DNA from: a virus
IMG/VR virus record: IMGVR_UViG_3300001680_000198
Span: 1-39,491 of that record
Strand: one strand, 5' to 3'
Length of the DNA: 39,491 bases
A program made the translations under genes and the position numbers. Positions 24,659 through 31,816 of this stretch are shown here, piece by piece (position 1 is the first letter of the stretch; each line of letters opens with the position of its first letter). A model generated the notes under the pieces. It made no database searches and was not told where the DNA came from. It saw nothing but the letters and a program-made list of their open reading frames with translations.

Positions 24659-24687
24659 TTGACAAGTTTTTTATAATAATTTATAAT
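24659..24687 (+). promoter_or_regulatory. consensus promoter of the antirepressor operon
   Basis: TTGACA (24659-24664), a 17-base spacer, then TATAAT (24682-24687): a perfect sigma-70 promoter with no evident operator over it. Such an apparently constitutive promoter before an antirepressor needs control after initiation, which the leader could provide. Confidence 0.85.
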
Positions 24688-24693
24688 TTAACA

Positions 24694-24848
24694 CATTAAC
24701 AAAACAATAAAAACATTATAAGAGTCCATAGGCAGACTCATTAAAACTCACCCATGCCTATAAACAAAACACAACTCAATATATTAAGTCTGCATCCAAA
24801 TAGGATTATAAGCGGACTCAAAATTATTTTATTCAAAGGATATAAAAT
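24694..24848 (+). ncRNA. self-complementary leader, candidate c4-like antisense RNA
   Basis: The 5' part holds a hairpin GAGTC-(8)-GACTC (24722-24739). Its loop ATAGGCA (24728-24734) is complementary to TGCCTAT (24755-24761), which covers the start codon of a leader peptide. GAGTCC (24722-24727) also complements GGACTC (24814-24819), and GCAGACT (24732-24738) complements AGTCTGC (24787-24793). The order promoter, RNA with inhibitory segments, small ORF, ant matches the c4-icd-ant immunity operon of P1/P7. Sequence identity to known C4 RNA was not tested. Confidence 0.55.
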
Positions 24849-24852
24849 ATGA
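24754..24852 (+). CDS. 32-aa leader peptide coupled to antirepressor
   Basis: A short frame, starting MPINKTQLNILSLHPNR, whose TGA overlaps the antirepressor ATG (ATATGA). No Shine-Dalgarno is obvious, so it is uncertain whether it is translated. Its start region is the predicted target of the upstream hairpin loop. In P1 the icd frame similarly overlaps ant and must be translated for ant expression; this ORF could play that part. Confidence 0.4.
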   Translation: MPINKTQLNILSLHPNRIISGLKIILFKGYKI

Positions 24853-25610
24853 CTTCATTATCATTACAAACTGCTAACTCAACTCCATTTAATACAGCTA
24901 TTAACACAGCTAACAATATTGTGAAAATGACAAGCCAAGAAATAGCAGACCTAGTTCAATCAAGACATGACAATGTGAAACGTACTGTAGAACGCCTTGC
25001 AGAATCGGGTGTAATTCAACTTCCTCCAACGGAGGGAGTTAAAAATCACTTAGGACAAGTTGTAGCTAACTATGTATTTGAAGGTGATCAAGGTGAACGT
25101 GATACCACAATTATTGTTGCTCAACTCTCACCACAATTCTTAGGTCAAGTTGTAGACCAGTGGAGATTCTTAAAACAGCAAGTTCTTGAAATGAACAAAC
25201 CTTCTTACATGATTGAAGATCGTGTTGAACGTGCTAAGAAATGGATTGAAGAAGAGACAGCTAAACAGGCTATTGAAATTAAGTTGATTGAAGCTAAACA
25301 AGTAATTGAAGTGATTCAGCCTAAAGCAGATGTGTATGACATCATTTCAAATAGCTCAAATACATACACCATAAGAGATACAGCTAAACTTCTTAAAATG
25401 CGCCCTAAAGATCTTACTGACTGGCTACAGGCTAACGGATGGATCTATGGGAAGTCTTCAGCATCTTACAGACCATTTGCAGCGCATGACCGTAACCATT
25501 TAAAACTTGTAGCTTCAAATTATGGAACTCAAGTTCGAGTGACAGGTAAAGGCTTAGTTTGGTTAGCACGTAAACTGAAAGTAGAGCTTGATTCAAGTGA
25601 TTTTGAATAA
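24849..25610 (+). CDS. ant: phage antirepressor (Rha N-terminal, KilAC/ANT C-terminal domain)
   Basis: A 253-residue regulator. Residues about 25-115 match the Rha family (VKMTSQEIADLVQSRHDNVKRTVERLAESG... YVFEGDQGERDTTIIVAQLSPQF). A helical linker (about 125-165) leads to a KilAC/ANT domain (about 175-250: TIRDTAKLLKMRPKDLTDWLQANGWIYGKSSA... YGTQVRVTGKGLVWLARKL). Such proteins inactivate the prophage repressor or act as early regulators. AAAGGA lies 8 bases before ATG. The consensus promoter and structured leader upstream imply post-transcriptional control. Confidence 0.88.
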   Translation: MTSLSLQTANSTPFNTAINTANNIVKMTSQEIADLVQSRHDNVKRTVERLAESGVIQLPPTEGVKNHLGQVVANYVFEGDQGERDTTIIVAQLSPQFLGQVVDQWRFLKQQVLEMNKPSYMIEDRVERAKKWIEEETAKQAIEIKLIEAKQVIEVIQPKADVYDIISNSSNTYTIRDTAKLLKMRPKDLTDWLQANGWIYGKSSASYRPFAAHDRNHLKLVASNYGTQVRVTGKGLVWLARKLKVELDSSDFE

Positions 25611-25818
25611 ATTTAAGGGAGCATGGGAGGAACTAGATCAGTTTCTTTCAACCTATGATTTATCAATGCTTACTGAGATGGACAAGGACCAGGTACATAG
25701 CCTATTGGAAGAGATTTATCCTGAAAGAATCCCATCAAAACGCATCATCACTTACATAGACCACAAAAAGAAAGAACATACACATACTGAGTATTTTATT
25801 AACGCTGAAGAAGCTTAA
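25588..25818 (+). CDS. small unknown protein coupled to antirepressor
   Basis: A 70-76-residue acidic protein (AWEELDQFLSTYDLSMLTEMDKDQVHSLLEE) ending YFINAEEA. There is no in-frame ATG at the front: TTG 25588, GTG 25597 or TTG 25603 could start inside the antirepressor's last codons, or ATG 25666 could give a shorter form. The repeated small early genes downstream make a real gene likely, but the start is unsure. Function unknown. Confidence 0.5.
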   Translation: MIQVILNKFKGAWEELDQFLSTYDLSMLTEMDKDQVHSLLEEIYPERIPSKRIITYIDHKKKEHTHTEYFINAEEA

Positions 25819-25877
25819 GCAATACTCAAAAGGGCGAGGGAACTCAACATTCCCTTTAAGATTAACCAGGACTAGGA

Positions 25878-26192
25878 ATGAAAAAATTATCAAAAAAAGA
25901 GTACAACAACATCGTAAAAGCAAAGATCTTACAAACAGGTTTATATAACGGACGCAATGTAGAAGAAGCCGAAATAGACGATGAGTTATTTGAACACTTA
26001 TCAGACATCAAACTCGATTACCAGAAAGGCGTTTTAACAGCCTTCAATGCTGATGCTGAAATGGCATATAACTACCTCAAATACGAAGAAGACTATGCAG
26101 ATGACCTAGACATTGATTATGGTATTGATGACTTATACGGCTCATATTCAGACAACATGAAAGACATAAAAACACATTTTGGAGCGTACTAA
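25878..26192 (+). CDS. small acidic early protein (104 aa)
   Basis: It begins with a basic stretch (MKKLSKKEYNNIVKAK) and then turns strongly acidic (EDYADDLDIDYGIDDLYGSYSD at about 70-92). The stop overlaps the next ATG (TAATG). Acidic small proteins of phage early operons often mimic DNA or bind host enzymes, but nothing specific is recognisable here. Confidence 0.62.
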   Translation: MKKLSKKEYNNIVKAKILQTGLYNGRNVEEAEIDDELFEHLSDIKLDYQKGVLTAFNADAEMAYNYLKYEEDYADDLDIDYGIDDLYGSYSDNMKDIKTHFGAY

Positions 26193-26347
26193 TGATTGAA
26201 GCTCTTGTCGCAACTTATTTAGCAACAAACTTTTTACTAGCTCTACATTTAATTGATGTGAAGCTAGATGACAAACACTCTATTTCACTACTACAACTTA
26301 TTGCCCTTAGATCAATCGGAGCTAAAGGCATTTACTATAACGATTGA
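26192..26347 (+). CDS. 51-aa small hydrophobic protein
   Basis: This short gene starts on the TAATG overlap of the preceding stop and ends just before a terminator. It encodes MIEALVATYLATNFLLALHL followed by a polar segment and GAKGIYYND; residues 4-21 could form one membrane helix. Coupling and the terminator position support expression. Function unknown. Confidence 0.55.
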   Translation: MIEALVATYLATNFLLALHLIDVKLDDKHSISLLQLIALRSIGAKGIYYND

Positions 26348-26360
26348 TTATCCTTTACCC

Positions 26361-26392
26361 CCCTGTTTCCTTAATTGGAGCAGGGATTTTTT
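26361..26392 (+). terminator. terminator of the antirepressor operon
   Basis: CCCTG (26361-26365) pairs with CAGGG (26381-26385), followed by A and six T. Confidence 0.8.
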
Positions 26393-27122
26393 ATGCTTTA
26401 ATTTTTGAATCAAGAAATTTTACAGTATCTTCTATGTTATTTTTAATCAATTCTCCTTGAAATTTTGAAATATTGAATAGATCAGTTTTAAACTTGTCGT
26501 GATCAGTGTAACTATTATAAAAATCGAAAGATATTTTTTCTTGAGAAAATAAGCTTTTTGATAAGCTAATGTAGTTAGTATAAATACTTTCTAGTTTTGA
26601 AACGGTATCATCATCTTGATTTAAGTTTTGTAGGAAAATTAAATCATTTTGAAATACACCCAGATTTTGTAATGTTTCTGATTTAATATTTTTAAATTTA
26701 TTTTGGAAGAATTTAATATCAGGAATATGGTTTTCTTTAATGGTGCAATATTCCTCATGCAAAGTCTTTAACTTGGCTATGGATGTTGATATATTTTTAA
26801 AACTATCTAATGCTTGACTATAATATTTAGAATCTATCGCCTTATTATGTTGGTCTTTCCAAGCATCGTAAAATAATATAATTAATAGGGATGATAAGAT
26901 AGAACCTATAGCAGCTATTAATGCAATTATTAATGTTGCATGATCTTTGAATTCTTCATAATCTTTAGTGATTTGAGGGAGTAATTGTGTTTTAGGATTC
27001 TGTCCTAGTCCTGTCCATAATTGATTAAAAATAAGTACAGCTATAATAATTAATAAAGCTGCTCCACAAAAACCATAAGCAGGTAAATTTCTGTAGAAAT
27101 GCCCGTGTGCTTTTCCTGTCAT
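26391..27122 (-). CDS. two-pass membrane protein, unknown (243 aa)
   Basis: Two clear transmembrane segments (YGFCGAALLIIIAVLIFNQLW, about 16-36; LIIALIAAIGSILSSLLIILF, about 63-84) are joined by a short loop. A cytoplasmic-type helical coiled domain of about 155 residues follows. It is convergent with the antirepressor operon and divergent from parA. A two-helix anchor plus a long coiled domain is seen in some phage-exclusion and abortive-infection proteins, but I cannot name a family. Confidence 0.65.
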   Translation of the reverse strand: MTGKAHGHFYRNLPAYGFCGAALLIIIAVLIFNQLWTGLGQNPKTQLLPQITKDYEEFKDHATLIIALIAAIGSILSSLLIILFYDAWKDQHNKAIDSKYYSQALDSFKNISTSIAKLKTLHEEYCTIKENHIPDIKFFQNKFKNIKSETLQNLGVFQNDLIFLQNLNQDDDTVSKLESIYTNYISLSKSLFSQEKISFDFYNSYTDHDKFKTDLFNISKFQGELIKNNIEDTVKFLDSKIKA

Positions 27123-27207
27123 ACCATCCCCCTAAAATCTAAGCCACAAATCATACCCTAACCTGTTACAAAATAGAGAAATATTTAACTGGATAAGCAC
27201 ACATAGC

Positions 27208-27224
27208 AGAGCTAAAATAGCTCT
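27208..27224. repeat. AGAGCTA/TAGCTCT inverted repeat upstream of parA
   Basis: AGAGCTA (27208-27214), AAA, TAGCTCT (27218-27224), about 30 bases before parA. It is a possible partition-complex operator or centromere element and belongs to the dispersed AGAGCTA family. Confidence 0.5.
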
Positions 27225-27253
27225 ATTGTTAAAGGTATTTGAGCATAAGAAAA

Positions 27254-27868
27254 ATGATTGTCTGTATTGCAAATCAAAAGGGTGGAGTTGGTAAAACAAC
27301 CCTTGCAACTAACCTAGCTGTAGCATTGAGTAAAAAAGGGGACACAGTTCTTGTAGATGCTGATGACCAACAATCTGCTGTTAAATGGTCAAAGCGTAGA
27401 ACTGAAAATCTGATTGATACTGAGCATCATAAAGGCGACTTGAAGAAGATCCTGCTAGACCTTCAAAAGAAATATAAATACGTGGTCCTAGATGTCGCTG
27501 GGCGTGATTCAGAAGAGTTCCGTAGTGCCTTGCAAGTAGCAGATAAGTTGATTGTACCGACTCAACCAAGCCAAGCAGACGTTGAAGTATTGCCATTCGT
27601 GCTGAAGATGTTTAATACCTTCCAAAAGGTCAATGAAAAGCTTGAGCCGTTTATTGTGGTCAACAAAGCCCCTTCAAACTCAAAATCAACTGAAGTTGCA
27701 GATTCAATTGAACTGCTTCATACGCTCCCTAAATTCAAAATCCTAAATACTGTTATCCGTGACCGCAAACAGTTCCGTGATGCTTCAGTACAAGGCTTAT
27801 CTGTGTTGGAAATGGGTAGCTCGAAGGCTAAAGATGAGTTCAATGAGTTCTTGGTGGAGATCCTATAA
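27254..27868 (+). CDS. parA: ParA partition ATPase
   Basis: The ATPase that segregates low-copy plasmids by forming dynamic patterns on the nucleoid. From ATG 27254 the protein opens MIVCIANQKGGVGKTT, with the deviant Walker A KGGVGKTT at 9-16. VLVDADDQQSA and VVLDVAGRDS give the Walker A'/B region. At about 204 residues it is a small ParA without an N-terminal DNA-binding domain (type Ib-like). An upstream in-frame TTG at 27239 is possible but less likely. Its stop overlaps the next start (TAATG). Confidence 0.93.
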   Translation: MIVCIANQKGGVGKTTLATNLAVALSKKGDTVLVDADDQQSAVKWSKRRTENLIDTEHHKGDLKKILLDLQKKYKYVVLDVAGRDSEEFRSALQVADKLIVPTQPSQADVEVLPFVLKMFNTFQKVNEKLEPFIVVNKAPSNSKSTEVADSIELLHTLPKFKILNTVIRDRKQFRDASVQGLSVLEMGSSKAKDEFNEFLVEIL

Positions 27869-28428
27869 TGAGCAAGTTAAAAGCGAAAATAGGTTTTGGT
27901 GACGACCTAGACGAGATCCAGGCGAACCCTGAAGTTGTGTTGGATGATGAGAACTTTAAGTCAGAGTTTTCACGTAACTTACTGCACAAGAACATTTATG
28001 AAAAAAGTACGATTGAACCAGGTTTAAGGGATCGTCTAAATCTTGGTAAGCATTTAACTGTACCTGTTTTCTATGAAGAGGATCGTCTATTCAAGGAAGC
28101 TGCAAAGGCTTCAATTGATGAAATGGGTAGACCGTATTCATTGAATGACTTTATTCGAGTTGCTGTTGTTAAAGCAGCCTATGATGTTTTAGGCAAGGAT
28201 GAAGCAGACAAGATCCTAGCTGAGCAGTACAACCTGATTAGGACTGAATCTACGACTGATGATGAACGTGTAAAGGAGCGTGAGAAACGCAAGCAGGAGA
28301 AGAAATCTGCAATCCGTTCAGATGCGAATGAGTATCCAAGAAGTCCGACCAAAACACGCAAACGAAAAAGCCCTGATGAATTAGCTTCAAGAGGGCGTAA
28401 ATCGAATACCAAGCCTGTTATTGGTTGA
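27868..28428 (+). CDS. ParA partner, probable centromere-binding protein
   Basis: This 186-residue protein is translationally coupled to parA. It lacks the ParB nuclease-like domain. Residues about 60-115 (TVPVFYEEDRLFKEAAKASIDEMGRPYSLNDFIRVAVVKAAYDVL) resemble a small DNA-binding module of ribbon-helix-helix type, and the C-terminus is long, basic and disordered (EKRKQEKKSAIRS; TKTRKRKSPDELASRGRK). That profile fits the small non-canonical ParB partners of type Ib systems. The DNA-binding role is inferred from position and charge. Confidence 0.7.
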   Translation: MSKLKAKIGFGDDLDEIQANPEVVLDDENFKSEFSRNLLHKNIYEKSTIEPGLRDRLNLGKHLTVPVFYEEDRLFKEAAKASIDEMGRPYSLNDFIRVAVVKAAYDVLGKDEADKILAEQYNLIRTESTTDDERVKEREKRKQEKKSAIRSDANEYPRSPTKTRKRKSPDELASRGRKSNTKPVIG

Positions 28429-28439
28429 ACCTGTTTAGA

Positions 28440-29741
28440 TTAAGCAGCTTGCTTCATTTCAGGTTTAGTTTGAAGTTTTGTTAGGTACGTTTGAATCATT
28501 GGATCTTCGTCCTTAACAACTTCAGTAATTTTTGCTTTTAGAGTCGAAAGATTATACCCACCTTTATTATCTTTCATTGAAATACCAAGATCAAAGAAAC
28601 CTTTACTGACTTCATAATCAGTTAAACCAAACCCTTTAACCAAACTGCCTACAAGCTTCGTTGTGATGTGCTGTTCAGCATTAAAGCGAGTCATAAGCTG
28701 TTCGTATTCAGGTACAACTACAGACAAGGCACAAGCTAATTTTTCCTTGACCTCAAGCCCTTGTGTACCGACTTGCTCATTTATCAAAGCAACCATGTCA
28801 GCAAAGATAGCTTTATCCCATAACAAAGCAAGTAATAGAATCCCAGACCAAGCTTTAAATGTTTCAGCCTTCACTTTAGGCGCAATCGCTTTATGTTGTG
28901 TATTGAACTGAGCTACAAGTTCAACAAGACGTTCTTCATGCTTTTCAACCCATTCTTGTTGAGTCAAACGTACACGTAGAATAGGAGTCGATGTCTCTTT
29001 ATATGACTCTTTAATTTCTTCTGAGCTGAAGATGTTTTCAAGTTTAGCAATGTTCAAGTCATCGTTATGTTCATACTTCATTGCTTGAGTATGGACCACA
29101 AACTGACAGCCTTTCTTCGCTTCATCGTATTTAGCTACAGCACTATCACGTTTAGCCTGTAATGGTACAGAGCAAATCGTCACATACTTATTCTTTACCT
29201 GATATTCCTTAATTTCCTTATTCAACACTGACTCAGCTAACAAATGGTTGAAGCTCAACAAACCTAATGTATTAGCAACGTGTTTAGCGAAATCCAAGTC
29301 TTTTGTTTCATCATTTACACGTACATCTAAGATAAAAGGACCTGTCCACTTAACCAGGCATGTAGCCTTAGCAGCAAGAGCAAGGAAGTTCTTGTAACGC
29401 TGATCTGCAATAGACAGTTGATCATCCAAAACATCTAAAGACAGCTTCATTTGTTCGGCTAATTCTGTATCCAGTTCAACACCTTCTACAGTCCATTCAG
29501 AAGCTTCAGGTTCATCGTTAGCAGCATCTTGGCTAACAGGCTGAGTGTTTGTATCAACCACTTCTTCAGGAGCTACAGCAGGGTCTACAGAAGCTTCAGG
29601 AGCATGTTCTTCAGCATCTACATTTAAGTTGTTTTGAGCTTCATAGGCTTCAATTTGTTCTTGGATTGCAGGATCACGATCTTCTACAGGGATAGTGATA
29701 AATGCGTTATAAGTTGCTTCGTTGATAAGTTGAGTTGTCAT
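28440..29741 (-). CDS. unknown 433-aa protein
   Basis: The first 100 residues are acidic and disordered (EEHAPEASVDPAVAPEEVVDTNTQ). The remainder is a folded helical domain with ITICSVPLQAKRDSAVAKYDE-type strands near 190 and WVEKHEERLVELVAQFN near 270. Start: AAGGA lies 7 bases before ATG 29741 and only 1 base before ATG 29747, so I chose 29741. It is convergent with parAB and divergent from the XRE regulator, sharing the control region with it. There is no signal peptide or catalytic motif and I do not recognise it. Replication or partition accessory roles are possible. Confidence 0.65.
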   Translation of the reverse strand: MTTQLINEATYNAFITIPVEDRDPAIQEQIEAYEAQNNLNVDAEEHAPEASVDPAVAPEEVVDTNTQPVSQDAANDEPEASEWTVEGVELDTELAEQMKLSLDVLDDQLSIADQRYKNFLALAAKATCLVKWTGPFILDVRVNDETKDLDFAKHVANTLGLLSFNHLLAESVLNKEIKEYQVKNKYVTICSVPLQAKRDSAVAKYDEAKKGCQFVVHTQAMKYEHNDDLNIAKLENIFSSEEIKESYKETSTPILRVRLTQQEWVEKHEERLVELVAQFNTQHKAIAPKVKAETFKAWSGILLLALLWDKAIFADMVALINEQVGTQGLEVKEKLACALSVVVPEYEQLMTRFNAEQHITTKLVGSLVKGFGLTDYEVSKGFFDLGISMKDNKGGYNLSTLKAKITEVVKDEDPMIQTYLTKLQTKPEMKQAA

Positions 29742-29896
29742 GTTCATTTCCTTAATTTCAGTTTGTCGTTGTGACCTCATGGAACGAACTATAAATAGGT
29801 TTTTTTAACAATGCAAGGAATTTCCAACAATTTATAGATATTTCTTTTTGTGTTGGTATTTGCTAAAATGCTTGGAAACTCCTAAAGGATAAGAAA
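29742..29896. promoter_or_regulatory. divergent control region between unknown gene and XRE regulator
   Basis: This region of about 155 bp has TTCCAACA and TGTTGG half-sites about 20 bases apart and a TAAAAT -10-like box before the XRE gene. The regulator may bind here and control both directions; the operator reading is tentative. Confidence 0.35.
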
Positions 29897-30619
29897 ATGT
29901 ACTTTGACTTTGAACCAGCAGTTGAATATCAAACTTCATTAAGTGCTATCTCAGGACTCATGCTTACTCATATTCGTAAAGCTATGGGGATTGCTCAAGC
30001 TGATATGGGTAAGATGTTCAATATGAGTCATGCAACATATAGAAGTATTGAAAAAGGTGAAACAGCAATTAATGTTGAATTTATTTTTATGTTGTGCGGT
30101 ATTATTGAAAAGAAACCTTCTTTATATTTTGAGATTTTAGAAGATATAGCAGAGCATTTAGCTAAAGTTGAAAAAGATGCTTTTAATATAGGTTGTTTTA
30201 TTACTCTTATTCCAAATAGTGATTTTCAGAAAATATTAAATAGCTATACACCTGAAGATTATGTAACAGCCCCTTCTACAGATAGAGTTAATATTTTAGT
30301 TGACCAAGATCTATATATGTTATTAACACCTGATCTTAGATTAAAATTAGCTAGTCTTACTGATAAAGTTATTATGAAAGATCAGGTAAAGGATATTATT
30401 AAAATTACCAGTGATGAAGTTGGTGACGTTGTAGAAGCATTAAAGAAAAGTGAGTTAGATGACAAAGGCTTAAATAGTATAAATCATGCAGGAACATTAA
30501 GTTCAGCTTCAGCAATTGCTTTATACGCTACTATACTAAATCCTTTAGGCTTACCAATTTTGGCAGGACTTGGACTATACAAAGCCTACAAGAAGTCCAA
30601 AGAGCAGAAGAAGAAATAA
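29897..30619 (+). CDS. XRE-family regulator, candidate prophage repressor, with hydrophobic C-terminus
   Basis: This 240-residue protein has a Cro/C1-type helix-turn-helix at about 19-75 (MLTHIRKAMGIAQADMGKMFNMSHATYRSIEKGETAINVEFIFMLCGII). A middle domain of unknown type follows, then a hydrophobic Ala/Leu/Gly segment near 208-228 (SAIALYATILNPLGLPILAGLGLY) and a Lys-rich end. A membrane-seeking tail is unusual for a repressor and lacks the S24 autocleavage domain. AAGGA precedes the ATG. It could be the lysogenic repressor targeted by the antirepressor. Confidence 0.78.
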   Translation: MYFDFEPAVEYQTSLSAISGLMLTHIRKAMGIAQADMGKMFNMSHATYRSIEKGETAINVEFIFMLCGIIEKKPSLYFEILEDIAEHLAKVEKDAFNIGCFITLIPNSDFQKILNSYTPEDYVTAPSTDRVNILVDQDLYMLLTPDLRLKLASLTDKVIMKDQVKDIIKITSDEVGDVVEALKKSELDDKGLNSINHAGTLSSASAIALYATILNPLGLPILAGLGLYKAYKKSKEQKKK

Positions 30620-30668
30620 TAAATTGGTTTAATAAATCATAATTTAATTATTAATCAATATATTCGAT

Positions 30669-30696
30669 ATTTAACATAATGGATATTATACGAAAT
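30669..30696 (-). other. XerC/XerD recombination site (dif/pdif)
   Basis: Read on the minus strand the halves are ATTTCGTATAA (XerC arm) and TTATGTTAAAT (XerD arm) with a 6-base spacer TATCCA. Both arms match the pdif/dif consensus common on Acinetobacter plasmids. Only one copy was found in the window. A lone site could resolve multimers of the circle or allow integration at the chromosomal dif locus. It sits between the XRE gene and its terminator. Confidence 0.88.
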
Positions 30697-30732
30697 GTAA
30701 CGCTAGTATTTATTATTTATCAATAACTTATC

Positions 30733-30765
30733 AAGCCTAGTTCTGTGTAAAAACTAGGCTTTTTT
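30733..30765 (+). terminator. terminator after XRE gene and dif site
   Basis: AAGCCTAGTT (30733-30742) pairs perfectly with AACTAGGCTT (30752-30761), followed by T residues. The dif site therefore lies inside the transcribed 3' region of the XRE gene. Confidence 0.88.
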
Positions 30766-30874
30766 ATGTTCCACGCTTTTTATGCTGATTTATGGTCGCT
30801 TTTGTAACCTTTTGCCAATAGGTTTGGTTAATACTTAAACAAAAACACATTTAAGCTAAAAACAAGAAGAACAA

Positions 30875-31300
30875 TTAATAACCAATAGACTTTAAGTATT
30901 TGGATAAGCGTTTAAGCGATACATCTAGAGCTTCTTTTGTTTTTTCTTCTTCAAGACCAGCTTTAAGTTGCTCAAGTAATTTGGGGTTTTTAATTAATCG
31001 TGCATGAAATTCATCATGAATAGGCACAGTGCTGTTCTGTGCATAGCTTATAGAAGCACAAAGAAGACTAGCTAAGTCAAGCACACGATGTAATGGCAGT
31101 TCTTCTGATTGTCTTGACCATTTTTCACCTGTATACCTCCAAACTTTAGCTGAAAGTTCTTTTTGTTTAGACGTACTCCATTGAGCAAGACCAATTGTAA
31201 GACCATGAGCATCTGTTTTATTTGCATGTATACCGTCTATCTTCGAATAGTCTTCAATTAAGACAATTGGCTTATGCTTCAAATGATTTGGAATTTCCAT
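30875..31300 (-). CDS. conserved unknown protein (possibly DUF6530-like)
   Basis: A 141-residue protein with IVLIEDYSKIDGIHANKTDAHGLTIGLAQWS and VWRYTGEKWSRQSEELPLHRVLDLASLL, a pattern I associate with a small uncharacterised family (probably DUF6530). The charged C-terminus (LKAGLEEEKTKEALDVSLKRLSKYL) is helical. It has its own operator-like palindrome upstream (31322-31345), suggesting tight control. Function unknown. Confidence 0.65.
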   Translation of the reverse strand: MEIPNHLKHKPIVLIEDYSKIDGIHANKTDAHGLTIGLAQWSTSKQKELSAKVWRYTGEKWSRQSEELPLHRVLDLASLLCASISYAQNSTVPIHDEFHARLIKNPKLLEQLKAGLEEEKTKEALDVSLKRLSKYLKSIGY

Positions 31301-31312
31301 TACTACCTCTTC

Positions 31313-31345
31313 AGTAAAATAGTTTACTAATATTGTTTAGTAAAC
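31313..31345. promoter_or_regulatory. operator-like palindrome AGTAAA/TTTACT
   Basis: GTTTACTA (31322-31329) and TAGTAAAC (31338-31345) are perfect 8-bp arms around 8 bases. A third half-site, AGTAAA, is at 31313-31318. Position just upstream of the 141-aa gene fits repressor binding. Confidence 0.65.
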
Positions 31346-31419
31346 ATATTTAGTAATGGTACTACTAATTGGTGTAACTTGGAATAGATAAATTAGCGTT
31401 ACCTTTCAGGTCGGGCTAG

Positions 31420-31484
31420 TTGTCCTTCGGATCAAGCCACTTCGTTTCACTCATTGTCTTGAGCAGAGCCAACATCCCTAACGC
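31420..31484 (+). repeat. 65-base structured repeat, copy 2
   Basis: Partner of 18608-18672 with the same spacing between conserved blocks; the 14 bases at 31440-31453 differ completely from copy 1. Confidence 0.7.
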
Positions 31485-31539
31485 AGAAGCAAAAGCATAG
31501 GTCTATGTTGGATATAGGTCTTTCTTCAACTTATCTACG

Positions 31540-31644
31540 ACAACCAACATCATTGAACTTTATTTTAAGCGTGTTCAATGTCAACCCCACAAGGAGGTAT
31601 GACATTGCCCCCTATGCTTAAAATTTTTTAAGTTCAATGGTTGT
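31540..31644. other. extended nested stem-loop (about 105 bases)
   Basis: Successive perfect arms: CATTGAACTT (31551) with AAGTTCAATG (31630), TTTTAAGC (31563) with GCTTAAAA (31616), and CAATGTC (31576) with GACATTG (31601). ACAACC/GGTTGT extends the base. The 18-base apical loop contains AAGGAGG, a perfect ribosome-binding sequence. Could be an ncRNA, single-strand origin or transfer origin. Confidence 0.6.
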
Positions 31645-31816
31645 CGCAGCGATAAAGTTTGATGAAGGTAGATTCAGATACCTTCTACATATTCCTTGAA
31701 TAAGGATGTCGCTTCGCTCCGCTAAAAAGCGTTTGTTTAATGGATTGCCACAGCTCCAAGAATGATGAAAGTTAGAAGCAAAAACAAGCTTATCTTTTAT
31801 AAAATATAGTTGTAAT

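Noticed and set aside
30669-30696. A second pdif site forming a pdif module around the restriction or toxin genes
   Set aside because: No second pair of XerC/XerD arms was found by reading either strand, so a module cannot be claimed.
31583-31630. Ten-codon ORF beginning after AAGGAGG in the hairpin loop
   Set aside because: The ribosome site is only one base from the ATG and the frame lies in a long perfect stem; the sequence is better explained as structure.
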